A stretch of 54,525 nucleotides of DNA from Candidatus Egerieimonas intestinavium (lineage in GTDB: Bacteria > Bacillota > Clostridia > Lachnospirales > Lachnospiraceae): NCBI GenBank assembly GCA_018711815.1, contig DVHU01000045.1:1-54525 (forward strand), in the 5' to 3' direction. The position numbers and the translations under genes are program-made. Positions within the stretch are counted from its first letter, which is position 1, and every line of letters begins with the position of its first letter. Below are positions 8,907 to 17,401 of this stretch, piece after piece. The notes under the pieces are model-generated. The model was not told the origin of the DNA and did no database searches. It saw only the letters and a list, made by a program, of their open reading frames with translations.

Positions 8907-10763
8907 ATGTGCGGGATTTGTGGAATCATAGGTGAGGTAGAACACAGGGAAAAAGTACTGGAACAGATGATGAACCGGATTATCCACAGAGGACCCGATG
9001 ATGCGGGAACCCATGAGAAGGGTAAGGCAGCTCTGGGATTTCGGAGGCTGAGCATCATCGACCTGGAGCACGGACATCAGCCCATGTACAACGAGGACGG
9101 GGACGTGGTCATCGTCTTTAACGGAGAGATTTACAATCATATGGAGGTGCGCCAGGAGCTTCTGGAGAAAGGGCACGTGTTCCGCAATAATTCCGACACG
9201 GAGTGTCTGGTTCACGCCTACGAGGAATATAAAGAGGGAATGCTCTCCCGGCTCCGGGGAATGTTCGGTTTTGCCATCTGGGATGAGCGGGAGCAGCAGC
9301 TCTTTATGGCCCGGGATTTCTTCGGAATCAAGCCTGTCTACTACAGCGTCATTGATGGCTGCCTGGTGTTCGGCTCAGAGATCAAGAGCATTCTGGAGTT
9401 TCCGGGATACAAAAAGGAAGTGAATCTGCAGGCCCTGGATCAGTATCTGAGCTATCAGTATTCGGTGCTGCCGGAGACCTTTTTCAAGGGAATCTATAAG
9501 CTGCTGCCGGGCCATTATCTGAAGTATAAGGACGGAGAGGTCGAGACCTACCGTTACTGGAACGCGGTGCTCCACCCGGAGAAGAAGCAGAAGGCCGCGG
9601 ATATTGAGGCGGAATTAAAAAGCAGCCTGGAGAATTCCATCGAGGCCCACAAGATCAGCGACGTGGAGGTGGGTTCCCTGCTGTCCAGCGGTGTGGATTC
9701 CAGCTATATTTTGGCTAACGCTCAGGTGGATAAGACCTTTACCGTGGGCTTTAAGGAGGGAGACGGCCAGTACAGTGAGATCGGTCAGGCCAGCGCCCTG
9801 TCCCGGGAGCTGGGCTGCGAAAATTACCAGAAGGTGATCACCCCCAAGGAGTACTGGGGAGCCCTCTCAAAGATTATGTATCATATGGATGAACCTCTGG
9901 CGGATCCGGCGGCGGTGGCCCTGTATTTTGTGGATCAGCTGGCGGCGGAGCAGGTGAAGGTGGTAATGTCCGGGGAGGGCTCGGACGAGCTCTTCGGCGG
10001 CTACAATATTTACCATGAGCCCACCTCCCTGCGGCCCTTTAAGATTTTCCCCGCGGGCTTTAAGCGCTGGATGGGCAAAAGGCTGGCAGCTTCCCGGGGG
10101 AACTTCAAGGGAAAGAACTACATGATCCGCGGCTGCAAGCCCCTGGAGAAGCGCTTCATCGGCAATGCCCACATGATGGATCAGGAGGAGAAGCGCAGCA
10201 TCCTGGCGGATCATGTGCCTGCCACAGATCCCACGGTGCTGACGGCCGAGTGCTACGAGAAGACCCAGGGACTGGACGAGGTGTCCCGGATGCAGTACAT
10301 TGACCTGAACTTCTGGCTGCCCGGGGATATCCTCCTGAAGGCGGACAAGATGAGCATGGCCCATTCCCTGGAGACCCGTGTGCCCTTCCTGGACAAGGAG
10401 GTGTTCCGCACAGCCAGCAAGCTGGCAGTGCACAACAAGGTCAACGGAAAGACCACTAAATTCGCCTTCCGGGAGGTGGCGGCGGAGAAGCTGCCTGAAT
10501 CCACCTTTAAGAAGAAGAAGCTGGGATTCCCGGTGCCTATCCGGGTGTGGCTGAAGCAGCCCAAGTATTACGAGCGGGTGAAGGAGGCTTTCACCGGTGA
10601 GGACGCCGCCCAATTCTTCAAGACGGAGCGGCTGGTGGAGCTTTTGGACGACCACTATAAAGGCGTCAAGGACAACAGCCGGAAGATCTGGGAGGTATAC
10701 ATGTTCCTGGTGTGGTATCAGGTATATTTCCATGATTTTGATCAGTATATGGCTGCCAAATAG
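8907..10763 (+). CDS. asnB: Asparagine synthetase (glutamine-hydrolyzing)
   Basis: Converts aspartate, glutamine and ATP to asparagine and glutamate. The 618-residue protein begins MCGICGI, leaving Cys2 as the glutaminase nucleophile once Met is removed. The N-terminal class II amidotransferase domain (RGPDDAG, FNGEIYNH, GMFGFAIWD, ARDFFGIKPVYY) is followed by the synthetase domain with the PP-loop LLSSGVDSSY (about 257-266) and the SGEGSDELFGGY motif. Length and motifs are complete. AAGGAGGAACACT precedes the ATG. The gene is monocistronic; four bases after its stop begins a 148-bp palindromic repeat that could act as its transcription terminator. Confidence 0.96.
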   Translation: MCGICGIIGEVEHREKVLEQMMNRIIHRGPDDAGTHEKGKAALGFRRLSIIDLEHGHQPMYNEDGDVVIVFNGEIYNHMEVRQELLEKGHVFRNNSDTECLVHAYEEYKEGMLSRLRGMFGFAIWDEREQQLFMARDFFGIKPVYYSVIDGCLVFGSEIKSILEFPGYKKEVNLQALDQYLSYQYSVLPETFFKGIYKLLPGHYLKYKDGEVETYRYWNAVLHPEKKQKAADIEAELKSSLENSIEAHKISDVEVGSLLSSGVDSSYILANAQVDKTFTVGFKEGDGQYSEIGQASALSRELGCENYQKVITPKEYWGALSKIMYHMDEPLADPAAVALYFVDQLAAEQVKVVMSGEGSDELFGGYNIYHEPTSLRPFKIFPAGFKRWMGKRLAASRGNFKGKNYMIRGCKPLEKRFIGNAHMMDQEEKRSILADHVPATDPTVLTAECYEKTQGLDEVSRMQYIDLNFWLPGDILLKADKMSMAHSLETRVPFLDKEVFRTASKLAVHNKVNGKTTKFAFREVAAEKLPESTFKKKKLGFPVPIRVWLKQPKYYERVKEAFTGEDAAQFFKTERLVELLDDHYKGVKDNSRKIWEVYMFLVWYQVYFHDFDQYMAAK

Positions 10764-10766
10764 ACA

Positions 10767-10914
10767 GGGGCTGACGCAGTATTCCATATTCTCGCATATT
10801 TATGCATTTGTACTCAGCCTGCGCTCACCTGGAGCCTGTAGTCTCCAGGATGTGCTCGGCGGATTCGCACAAACTGCATAAATATGCGAGATATTCGTTA
10901 ATTGCAACAGCCTC
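10767..10914 (-). repeat. Palindromic repeat with 53-nt core, copy A
   Basis: A 148-bp imperfect palindrome between asnB and the initiator tRNA. The outer arms (10767-10806 and 10875-10914) pair along most of their length; the inner 16 bases around CTCGCATATTTATGCA are perfect. Between them, in minus orientation, is the 53-nt core shared with copies at 10998, 33084 and 50407. The core folds as an extended hairpin whose inner stem is CCTGGAG/CTCCAGG here. Same length and arm type as the copy at 50407. No coding capacity is credible. Function unknown: terminator-like or mobile palindrome. Confidence 0.85.
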
Positions 10915-10997
10915 ATTTGGCAGAAAGGTATTAGGTATCTTTTTCCGTCTGTGGGAGACAGAAGGCAGCATACAATATAACCGGAGGAACGAAAAAA

Positions 10998-11102
10998 GGC
11001 TTTCCCCGAGCAGGAGGCTGCGCGAATTTGCCGAGCACAGCTTGGAGACTTGGGGCTCCAAGTGAGCGCAGGCTGAGCGCAGCCTCCTGCCCGGGGAAAG
11101 CC
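10998..11102 (+). repeat. Palindromic repeat with 53-nt core, copy C
   Basis: A 105-bp element with arms of 26 bases (10998-11023, 11077-11102) that pair at 25 positions, capped by the 53-nt core at 11024-11076. The inner core stem is CTTGGAG/CTCCAAG, a compensated variant of the CTTCGAG/CTCGAAG form at 33084. The arms share no sequence with those of the other copies. It lies 83 bases from copy A, in the opposite core orientation. Confidence 0.85.
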
Positions 11103-11141
11103 GTAACTTTAGTCCTATTGCTTTTTGGCGAGTCGGAGTAC

Positions 11142-11183
11142 AAAAAAGGAAGCCTTCACCTGACGGATGATGGCTTCCTTTTT
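11142..11183 (-). terminator. Terminator of the initiator tRNA gene
   Basis: GGAAGCC (11148-11154) pairs with GGCTTCC (11172-11178). On the minus strand the stem is followed by TTTTTT (11147-11142). It begins four bases past the tRNA 3' end. The A-rich other side means it could also work in the plus direction. Confidence 0.8.
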
Positions 11184-11186
11184 CAG

Positions 11187-11260
11187 TAGCGGGGATAGGA
11201 TTTGAACCTATGACCTTCGGGTTATGAGCCCGACGAGCTTCCAGACTGCTCCACCCCGCG
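11187..11260 (-). tRNA. Initiator tRNA-fMet (CAT)
   Basis: A 74-nt cloverleaf without encoded CCA. The anticodon loop CTCATAA sits on a stem with three consecutive G-C pairs (GGG/CCC), the hallmark of initiator tRNA. The acceptor strand CGCGGGG opposes CCCCGCT, so positions 1-72 are an unpaired C/U, in line with initiators lacking a strong 1-72 pair, though C/A is the common form. The T arm is ATAGG-TTCAAAT-CCTAT and the discriminator is A. Confidence 0.95.
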
Positions 11261-11367
11261 CCGCTTATAGATGTATTATATGCCCCTGGGATGTATTTGT
11301 CAAGCAATAATGGACGGGAAAAAGCGACAGGGGAAAGCGACACCATTCTCCCCGGCTCAACTCTTTC

Positions 11368-11396
11368 TTGTAACCCTCAAAAAAGTAAGGTATAAT
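11368..11396 (+). promoter_or_regulatory. Sigma-A promoter of srtB
   Basis: TTGTAA (11368-11373), a 17-bp spacer and TATAAT (11391-11396), 65 bases upstream of the sortase start. The -10 and the first transcribed bases are part of a leader shared with gdpP. Confidence 0.75.
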
Positions 11397-11439
11397 AGGC
11401 GCAGAGCAGGGTTTGCGCATACCGCAGAAATCCGGGCGC
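11389..11439 (+). promoter_or_regulatory. Shared 5' leader element, copy upstream of srtB
   Basis: The -10 region plus start of transcript (GGTATAATAGGCGCAGAGC, 11389-11407), then TGCGCATACCG joined directly to CAGAAATCCGGGCGC (11414-11439). The same two blocks occur upstream of gdpP (14728-14801), where an extra stem arm lies between them. TTTGCGC (11412-11418) can pair with GCGCAAA (11436-11442), ending shortly before the ribosome site. It could be a 5' UTR control element; no function is known to me. Confidence 0.55.
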
Positions 11440-11460
11440 AAAACCGGGCAGGAGGAGATT

Positions 11461-12309
11461 ATGGCGAAGAAGAAAAAGAAAAAGGGCAGTACGGCGGGAA
11501 AGATTATTTGGACCTTCTTTTTTCTGCTGTTTCTGAGCGTGTTCTGTTTTTCCGCATATAAGCTGGCCACCATATATTTAGAGTACAAGGAAGGAACCGA
11601 CGAGTATGACGGTCTGCAGAAATATGCGGTTACCAGCTCCGTGAAGCCCATGGATAAGAAAGAAAACCAGGAAGAGCCAACTCAGAGCGGGGAGGGGGAA
11701 ACGGTTACAGCGGCCCCGGAGCAGGAGGAGCCCCAGGCATATGAGCCGCCCCAGGTGGATTTTGCCTCCCTGCAGGCCATCAACCCGGATGTGGTAGGGT
11801 GGCTGGACATGGAGATGCTGGATATCAGCTATCCCATCGTTCAGGGAACGGACAATGACCGCTATCTGCACACCACGGTGGAGGGAAATTACAATTTCGC
11901 CGGCGCCATTTTCATGGACGCTGGAAATAAGAAGGATTTCTCAGACCACCACACCATCGTGTACGGCCACAATATGAAGAACAAGTCCATGTTTGGGAGA
12001 CTGAAATATATCACCGAGGAGGAGGCCTACAAGACCAGCAGGTACTTCTGGATCTGTACGCCGGAACATACGTACAAATATGAAATCTTCTCGGCGTACA
12101 TCACCAGCGTTTTCGGCGATACCTATACCCTCTACCAGGAGGGAGGAGCAGAGTTCCTGAGCTGGGTGGAGGGGCAGGCGTCCAGGTCTGCCATTCCCAA
12201 CCAGGGAATGACCTACAGCCAGGAGGATTACGTGGTGACGCTCTCCACCTGCACCAGCGACGACGACCACAGATACGTGATTCTGGGACGCCGGGTGGAG
12301 GAACTGTGA
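11461..12309 (+). CDS. srtB: Class B sortase
   Basis: A membrane-anchored transpeptidase that links surface proteins to peptidoglycan. The 282-residue protein has a lysine-rich start, one transmembrane helix (about 15-37), a variable linker and the sortase domain. Landmarks are NPDVVGWLDM, the substrate-pocket region DISYPIVQGTDN, the catalytic His in IVYGHNM, the catalytic Cys in VVTLSTCT, and the Arg in YVILGRR. These are class B features. The start at 11461 follows GGAGGAGATT. No sorting-signal substrate or pilin lies nearby, so this is an orphan sortase whose clients are elsewhere. Confidence 0.93.
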   Translation: MAKKKKKKGSTAGKIIWTFFFLLFLSVFCFSAYKLATIYLEYKEGTDEYDGLQKYAVTSSVKPMDKKENQEEPTQSGEGETVTAAPEQEEPQAYEPPQVDFASLQAINPDVVGWLDMEMLDISYPIVQGTDNDRYLHTTVEGNYNFAGAIFMDAGNKKDFSDHHTIVYGHNMKNKSMFGRLKYITEEEAYKTSRYFWICTPEHTYKYEIFSAYITSVFGDTYTLYQEGGAEFLSWVEGQASRSAIPNQGMTYSQEDYVVTLSTCTSDDDHRYVILGRRVEEL

Positions 12310-12328
12310 CAGAAGGGGGAAGGAAATT

Positions 12329-13051
12329 ATGGGTGAAAGGGAAACCTTGCAGGAATGGATTGATCAGTATCAGAGGATAGTCTTTTTTGGGGGCGCCGGA
12401 GTATCCACGGAGAGCGGGATTCCTGATTTTCGCAGTGTGGACGGCCTGTATCACCAGGAGTATGACTGGCCTCCGGAGACCATCCTGAGCCACAGCTTTT
12501 ACGCAAAGCGCCCGGAGGAATTCTACCGGTTTTACCGGCAGAAGATGCTGGTGCTGGAGGTAAAGCCCAACGCGGCGCACTTAAAGCTGGCGGAGCTGGA
12601 GCAGGCGGGAAAACTTTTGGGGGTGGTTACCCAGAATATTGACGGCCTGCATCAGAAGGCGGGCAGCAAAAGGGTCTACGAGCTGCACGGCAGCATCCAC
12701 AGAAATTACTGCACCAGATGCCGGAAATTTTATACCGGGGAGGACATCCGGGATATGGAGGGAGTTCCCCGGTGCAGCTGCGGCGGCATAATCAAGCCGG
12801 ATGTGGTGCTCTACGAGGAAGGGCTGGATTCAGACACTATCCGAGGGGCGGTGGAGGCCATAGCCCGGGCGGACTTGATGATTGTGGGAGGAACATCCCT
12901 GGCGGTTTATCCGGCGGCGGGCCTTCTGGATTATTTCCGGGGGGAGAAAATTGTGTTGATTAATAAGGGAACGACGCCCATGGACCGGCGGGCGGATCTG
13001 CTGATCCAGGAGCCCATCGGCCAGGTTCTGGGGCAGATCCAGGTGAGGTAG
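12329..13051 (+). CDS. cobB: NAD-dependent protein deacylase (Sir2 family)
   Basis: A 240-residue sirtuin removing acyl groups from lysines with NAD. Motifs in order: GGAGVSTESGIPDFRS (NAD site), TQNIDGLHQKAG, the catalytic His in YELHGS, a four-Cys zinc site (CTRC and CSC followed by GGIIKPDVVLYEE), and VGGTSLAVYPAAGL. Length is normal. GGGGAAGGAAATT precedes the ATG. It begins 20 bases after srtB and is followed three bases later by a DUF951 gene, so the three probably form one transcript. Confidence 0.95.
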   Translation: MGERETLQEWIDQYQRIVFFGGAGVSTESGIPDFRSVDGLYHQEYDWPPETILSHSFYAKRPEEFYRFYRQKMLVLEVKPNAAHLKLAELEQAGKLLGVVTQNIDGLHQKAGSKRVYELHGSIHRNYCTRCRKFYTGEDIRDMEGVPRCSCGGIIKPDVVLYEEGLDSDTIRGAVEAIARADLMIVGGTSLAVYPAAGLLDYFRGEKIVLINKGTTPMDRRADLLIQEPIGQVLGQIQVR

Positions 13052-13054
13052 AAG

Positions 13055-13243
13055 ATGGACAAATACGAGGTTGGCGATGTGATTCGTCTGAAGAAGCAGC
13101 ATCCCTGCGGGAGCAGCCAGTGGGAGGTGCTCCGGGTGGGAGCGGATTTCCGGTTGAAATGCCTGGGCTGCGGACACCAGATCATGGTGCCCCGGCGGCT
13201 GGTGGAGAAAAATATCCGGGAAATTCAGAAGAAAAATGCTTGA
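13055..13243 (+). CDS. DUF951 domain-containing protein
   Basis: A 62-residue protein with the DUF951 pattern: YEVGDVIRLKKQHPCGSSQW, then the CLGCGH motif, and a basic end. The Cys residues (one in HPCGS, two in CLGCGH) could bind a metal. DUF951 genes often sit just upstream of rpsF in Firmicutes, as here. The rpsF promoter's -35 overlaps its stop codon. Function unknown; nucleic-acid binding is a reasonable guess. Confidence 0.88.
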   Translation: MDKYEVGDVIRLKKQHPCGSSQWEVLRVGADFRLKCLGCGHQIMVPRRLVEKNIREIQKKNA

Positions 13244-13268
13244 AATCCCGGCGCAAGTATGATATTAT
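13240..13268 (+). promoter_or_regulatory. Promoter of the rpsF-ssb-rpsR operon
   Basis: TTGAAA (13240-13245), a 17-bp spacer and TATTAT (13263-13268). The roughly 70-nt leader holds a small hairpin (CCTTCTA/TAGAAGG, 13300-13317). An S6:S18 feedback site is known in many bacteria at this place, but its conserved motif was not recognised here. Confidence 0.65.
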
Positions 13269-13345
13269 CTTAACTTGTGATATACAAAATTTCCTTGTTC
13301 CTTCTATAAATAGAAGGGGCCAGAGACCAAAAGGAGGAAGACAGC

Positions 13346-13633
13346 ATGACTAAGTATGAATTAGCATTAGTTGTGAATGCCAAGATCGAAGACGAAGAGC
13401 GCGCAGCGGTTGTAGAGAAAGCGAAGAATTACATCACTCGCTACAACGGAACTGTGACAGAGGTAGAGGAGTGGGGCAAGAAACGCCTGGCTTACGAGAT
13501 CCAGAAGATGCGCGAAGGCTTCTATTACTTCATTCAGTTTGAGGCAGACACCGAGTGCCCGGCGGAAGTTGAGAGACATGTCCGCATTATGGATAACGTA
13601 CTGAGATATCTGATCGTTAAGAAAGAAGCTTAA
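13346..13633 (+). CDS. rpsF: 30S ribosomal protein S6
   Basis: A 95-residue small-subunit protein that pairs with S18 on the platform of the 30S subunit. It starts MTKYELALVVNAKIEDEERA and contains TVTEVEEWGKKRLAYEIQK and the ending DNVLRYLIVKKEA, typical of S6. AAGGAGGAAGACAGC precedes the ATG. First gene of the conserved rpsF-ssb-rpsR operon. Confidence 0.98.
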   Translation: MTKYELALVVNAKIEDEERAAVVEKAKNYITRYNGTVTEVEEWGKKRLAYEIQKMREGFYYFIQFEADTECPAEVERHVRIMDNVLRYLIVKKEA

Positions 13634-13698
13634 GACCCCAGGACCGCAGGTCCCGACGTTCTCGATTAACCAGCCATTATATAGGAAAGAGGTAGAGA

Positions 13699-14160
13699 AT
13701 GAATAAAGTAATTTTGATGGGTCGTTTGACTAGAGATCCGGATGTACGCTACTCCGCAGGGGAGAATGCTCTGGCCATTGCCAGATATACCCTGGCGGTG
13801 GACCGCAGATTTAAGAGAGACGGCGAGGCAACCGCAGATTTCATTTCCTGCGTTGCATTCGGCAGAAGCGCAGAGTTCGCAGAGAAGTATTTCCGCCAGG
13901 GAATCAAGATCGCTGTGAGCGGACGTATCCAGACCGGCAGCTACACCAACCGGGAGGGACAGAAGGTCTACACCACTGAGGTAGTGGTGGAGGATCAGGA
14001 GTTTGCGGAGAGCAAAAATGCCAGCGAGCAGCATGCGGGCGGCTTCGGCGGCGGATACAGCGCACCTGCGCCGGCTCCGGCACCTGCACCCAGCGCTGCG
14101 TCAGCAGACGGATTTATGAATATTCCGGATGGAATTGATGAGGAGCTTCCGTTCAACTAA
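13699..14160 (+). CDS. ssb: Single-stranded DNA-binding protein
   Basis: A 153-residue OB-fold protein that coats single-stranded DNA. The N-terminus MNKVILMGRLTRDPDVRYSA and the block FISCVAFGRSAEFAEKYFRQ are SSB signatures. A Gly/Ala/Pro linker leads to the acidic tip DEELPFN, which recruits repair and replication proteins. Lies between rpsF and rpsR. Confidence 0.97.
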   Translation: MNKVILMGRLTRDPDVRYSAGENALAIARYTLAVDRRFKRDGEATADFISCVAFGRSAEFAEKYFRQGIKIAVSGRIQTGSYTNREGQKVYTTEVVVEDQEFAESKNASEQHAGGFGGGYSAPAPAPAPAPSAASADGFMNIPDGIDEELPFN

Positions 14161-14199
14161 GGCGGAGGCGAAGAATGATGTGAATAGGAGGAAACACTC

Positions 14200-14463
14200 A
14201 TGGCTTTCAATAAAACTGAGAAACCGGATTCTCCCATGAAGAGAAGAGGCGGACGCAGAAGAAAAAAAGTCTGCGTATTCTGTGGCAAAGAGAACAATGA
14301 AATCAGCTACAAGGATGTAAACAAGCTGAAAAGATACGTGTCTGAGAGAGGAAAGATCCTTCCCAGAAGAATCACCGGAAACTGCGCAAAGCATCAGAGA
14401 GCTCTGACCGTGGAGATCAAGAAGGCAAGACACATTGCCATCATGCCTTACGTGGCTGACTAA
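14200..14463 (+). CDS. rpsR: 30S ribosomal protein S18
   Basis: An 87-residue primary 30S protein. The core [20 protein letters not shown] is diagnostic. Four potential zinc ligands are kept (CVFCGK and NCAKH), so this is the zinc-binding form of S18, unlike the Cys-less B. subtilis protein. ATAGGAGGAAACACTC precedes the ATG. Followed by a strong terminator. Confidence 0.98.
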   Translation: MAFNKTEKPDSPMKRRGGRRRKKVCVFCGKENNEISYKDVNKLKRYVSERGKILPRRITGNCAKHQRALTVEIKKARHIAIMPYVAD

Positions 14464-14487
14464 AGAAAAAGGCCGGATTTCCGGCAG

Positions 14488-14527
14488 AAGAGGGGCTGTA
14501 CCGCTGGCGGCGGTGCGGCTCTTTTTT
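14488..14527 (+). terminator. Terminator of the rpsF-ssb-rpsR operon
   Basis: GCTGTACCGC (14495-14504) pairs with GCGGTGCGGC (14510-14519) with two wobbles, extended by flanking pairs and followed by a T run (14522-14527). Confidence 0.8.
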
Positions 14528-14529
14528 GC

Positions 14530-14654
14530 TCTGGAAGGAAATTCTTTCCAGAACAAAAAGCCCTTCGGGCGGGAGCGAACTGCGGCGGATAAGAAAATGT
14601 TGCTTACGCAACCTGCCGCAGGCGGAGCATCCTGCAAAGCCGGATGCTTTTTTT
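14530..14654 (+). other. Structured intergenic segment ending in a second terminator
   Basis: Four successive hairpins with no gene: CTGGAA/TTCCAG, GCCC-TTC-GGGC, CTGCGGC...GCCGCAG with an inner GTTGC/GCAAC, and a strong terminator AGCATCC/GGATGCT plus seven T (14626-14654). It lies between the rpsR terminator and the gdpP promoter, so it could be a small RNA or the remains of a palindromic repeat. No promoter was found for it. Confidence 0.4.
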
Positions 14655-14727
14655 CGCTTCCCCCAAATCCTTTGGAGTTCCAGGATATAATTGTAATAAT
14701 AAAACTCTTTTTAATCTGGGCGAAAGG

Positions 14728-14801
14728 TGGTATAATAGGCGCAAAGCGGCTATTATACCTGCGCATACCGGTTTCTGCGCGTGCCGCAGAAATCCGGGCG
14801 C
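14728..14801 (+). promoter_or_regulatory. gdpP promoter and shared 5' leader element
   Basis: An extended TATAAT (14731-14736, in GGTATAATAGGCGCAAAGC) with only a weak -35 (TTTTTA, 17 bp upstream). The leader repeats the blocks seen before srtB: TGCGCATACCG (14760-14770) and CCGCAGAAATCCGGGCGC (14784-14801). Here 13 extra bases complete a stem CCGGTTTCTGCG/CGCAGAAATCCGG (14768-14797, one bulge). About 97 further bases lead to the gdpP start and include a 23-codon open frame at 14813-14884. Confidence 0.55.
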
Positions 14802-14898
14802 TAGAATTGCCATGTTCGGAGATATAGAAGGACGAGTACTCTTGTTAGCTAAGGGTAACCATAGAATGTATCTTGGAGTGTAGAAGAGGAAGGATACG

Positions 14899-16941
14899 AT
14901 GAAAGGTAAAATAAAATTAAAAGGGCAGCTGAAGCTTTATATGCAGTGGCCTATGATCCTTATGCTGCTGCTGCTTGCCATGAACGCAGTGCTCTACGGG
15001 GTGAATCTGCGGGCGGGCGCCATTGCCACAGGATTTTTGGGAGTCTATGCGGCTATTGCGGTGCTGTTATACTTTCAGAACCGCTCGATGATTCTCAACG
15101 AGTTGATTTCCTTCGCCACCCAGTACGGTCAGGTGCAGAAGAGCCTGCTGAGAGATTTTATCTTTCCCTACGCACTTCTGGACCCCGATGGGAGACTTCT
15201 GTGGGTAAATGAAGAATTTACCTCCATCACAGGGAAGGAAAAGGCGTACCACAAGTCGATTACCACCGTTTTTCCGGAAATTCATATGGAAAATCTCCCC
15301 AAGGATGAGCAGGCGGTGGAGACCAACCTGGCTTATGGAGAGCGGGATTACCGGGTAATGCTCCAGAAGGTTTCCATCGAGGAGCTGATCCAGGGCTCCA
15401 ACATACTGGAGACGGAGGAGCGCAGCTATCTTATTGCCATGTACATGTTCGATGAGACTGAGTTTAACGCCATGGTCCGCAAGAATGAGGAGGACCGTCT
15501 GGTGAGCGGGCTTTTGTACCTGGACAATTACGAGGAAGCCATGGAGAGCGTGGAGGATGTGCGCCGCTCCCTGCTGACAGCCCTGATTAACCGGAAGATT
15601 AACAAGTATTTCAGCAGCCTTGACGGGGTCATCAAGCCCCTGGAAAAGGATAAATATTTTATCGTCATGCGAAAAGCCTCTCTGGAGAAGCTGAAGGAGC
15701 AGAAGTTCAGCATCCTGGAGGAGGTTAAGACGGTAAATATCGGAAATGAGATGGCAGTGACCATCAGCATGGGCTTTGGCTTAAATACGCAGACCTTCGC
15801 CCAATCCGCGGAGTATGCCCGGATTGCCATTGAGCTGGCCCTGGGCCGGGGCGGCGACCAGGCGGTAATCAAAGAGGGAGATAGAATCTCCTACTATGGC
15901 GGAAAGACCCAGGCTGTGGAGAAGACCACTCGGGTGAAGGCCCGGGTGAAGGCTCACGCCCTGGAGGAGTTCATGACCGGAAAAGACAATGTGGTGGTCA
16001 TGGGCCACAGCATCACGGACGTGGACAGCTTCGGCGCTGCGGTGGGTATCTGCCGGGCTGCCCGAACCTTGGATAAGAAGGCATATATTGTTATCAACAA
16101 TCCCACCTCCTCGGTGCGGCCGCTGATGGATGCCTTCCTGCAGAACCCGGATTATGACCATCATATGTTTGTCACCAGCCAGGAAGCCAAGGAGCTGGTG
16201 GACGACAATTCTATGGTGGTGGTGGTGGACACCAACCGTCCCAGCTATACCGAGTGTCCGGAGCTTCTGAAAATTGCCAAAACGATAGTGGTTCTTGATC
16301 ATCACCGACAGGGAAGCGAGACGATCCAGAATGCCGTGCTTTCCTATATCGAGCCCTACGCCTCCTCCGCCTGTGAGATGGTGGCGGAGATTCTGCAGTA
16401 CTTCGCAGAGGGTGTGCGGGTGAAAAATATCGAAGCGGACAGCCTGTACGCCGGTATTATGATTGACACCAATAACTTTATGGCCAAGACCGGTGTGCGC
16501 ACCTTTGAGGCGGCGGCCTTCCTGCGGCGCTGCGGGGCGGATGTCACCAGGATTCGGAAGATGTTCCGGGAGGATATTGAGAGTTATAAAGCCAGGGGCG
16601 AGGCCATCAAGAATGCAGAGCTGTTTCGCAAAAGCTACGCTATATCTGTGTGTCCGGCCCAGGGACTGGATAGCCCCACGGTGGTGGGCGCCCAGGCGGC
16701 CAACGAGCTTTTGAATATCGTGGGCGTGAAGGCTTCCTTTGTGCTGACGGATTATAACAACCAGATTTATATCAGCGCCAGAGCCATCGACGAGGTAAAT
16801 GTGCAGCTGATCATGGAGAGAATGGGAGGCGGGGGCCACCTGAATATAGCGGGAGCCCAGCTGAAGGATCATACCATGGCTGAGGCCAAGGATGTGCTGA
16901 AGCAGACGCTTCAGGAAATGATTGACGAAGGAGATATTTGA
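14899..16941 (+). CDS. gdpP: Cyclic-di-AMP phosphodiesterase, DHH family
   Basis: A 680-residue membrane enzyme that degrades c-di-AMP and so lowers this cell-wall and potassium signal. Two N-terminal transmembrane helices (about 14-32, 37-55) are followed by a PAS-like domain ([14 protein letters not shown]), a degenerate GGDEF domain, and the DHH/DHHA1 phosphoesterase with [27 protein letters not shown] and [12 protein letters not shown]. All domains of GdpP/YybT are present and the length is normal. GAGGAAGGATACG precedes the ATG. rplI starts two bases after its stop, then dnaB, the conserved Firmicute order. Confidence 0.96.
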   Translation: MKGKIKLKGQLKLYMQWPMILMLLLLAMNAVLYGVNLRAGAIATGFLGVYAAIAVLLYFQNRSMILNELISFATQYGQVQKSLLRDFIFPYALLDPDGRLLWVNEEFTSITGKEKAYHKSITTVFPEIHMENLPKDEQAVETNLAYGERDYRVMLQKVSIEELIQGSNILETEERSYLIAMYMFDETEFNAMVRKNEEDRLVSGLLYLDNYEEAMESVEDVRRSLLTALINRKINKYFSSLDGVIKPLEKDKYFIVMRKASLEKLKEQKFSILEEVKTVNIGNEMAVTISMGFGLNTQTFAQSAEYARIAIELALGRGGDQAVIKEGDRISYYGGKTQAVEKTTRVKARVKAHALEEFMTGKDNVVVMGHSITDVDSFGAAVGICRAARTLDKKAYIVINNPTSSVRPLMDAFLQNPDYDHHMFVTSQEAKELVDDNSMVVVVDTNRPSYTECPELLKIAKTIVVLDHHRQGSETIQNAVLSYIEPYASSACEMVAEILQYFAEGVRVKNIEADSLYAGIMIDTNNFMAKTGVRTFEAAAFLRRCGADVTRIRKMFREDIESYKARGEAIKNAELFRKSYAISVCPAQGLDSPTVVGAQAANELLNIVGVKASFVLTDYNNQIYISARAIDEVNVQLIMERMGGGGHLNIAGAQLKDHTMAEAKDVLKQTLQEMIDEGDI

Positions 16942-16942
16942 C

Positions 16943-17389
16943 ATGAAGGTTATTTTGTTAGAAGACGTAAAATCCCTGGGAAAGAAGGGACAGATTGTAA
17001 ATGTCAGCGACGGCTATGCCCGGAATATGCTTCTGCCCAAGAAGCTGGGACTGGAGGCTACGCCCAAGAATCTCAACGACTTGAAGCTGCAGAAGGCCCA
17101 CGAGGACAAGGTGGCCCAGGAGAATCTGGAGGCGGCCCAGGCCTTTGCCAAGGAGCTGGCGGACAAGGAAGTTACGGTCTCCATCAAGGTGGGGAAAGAG
17201 GGCAGAACCTTCGGCAGCGTGTCCACCAAGGAGATCGCCGAGGCTGCCAAGGCCCAGCTGGGATATGAGATTGACAAAAAGAAAATGCAGCTGGAGAATC
17301 CCATCAAGGAGCTGGGCACCACCCTGGTGGGGATTAAGCTTCACCCCAAGGTGACCGCTCAGCTGAAGGTGAAGGTTGTGGAAGCGTAA
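16943..17389 (+). CDS. rplI: 50S ribosomal protein L9
   Basis: A 148-residue two-domain protein of the L1-stalk side of the 50S subunit. The N-terminal domain [19 protein letters not shown] with [13 protein letters not shown] is diagnostic; a long helix links it to the C-terminal domain ([17 protein letters not shown]). The ATG at 16943 with GAAGGAGATATTTGAC upstream is the natural start; the longer open frame begins inside gdpP. Confidence 0.98.
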   Translation: MKVILLEDVKSLGKKGQIVNVSDGYARNMLLPKKLGLEATPKNLNDLKLQKAHEDKVAQENLEAAQAFAKELADKEVTVSIKVGKEGRTFGSVSTKEIAEAAKAQLGYEIDKKKMQLENPIKELGTTLVGIKLHPKVTAQLKVKVVEA

Positions 17390-17401
17390 CCGGAGGAAAG
17401 C

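Noticed and set aside
10802-11346. Open frames crossing the asnB to tRNA-fMet gap on both strands
   Set aside because: They translate the palindromic repeats and the tRNA and encode nothing recognisable.
14435-14884. Open frames spanning the rpsR to gdpP gap
   Set aside because: They cross two terminators and the gdpP promoter. A 23-codon frame at 14813-14884 has no visible ribosome site and was kept only as a remark.
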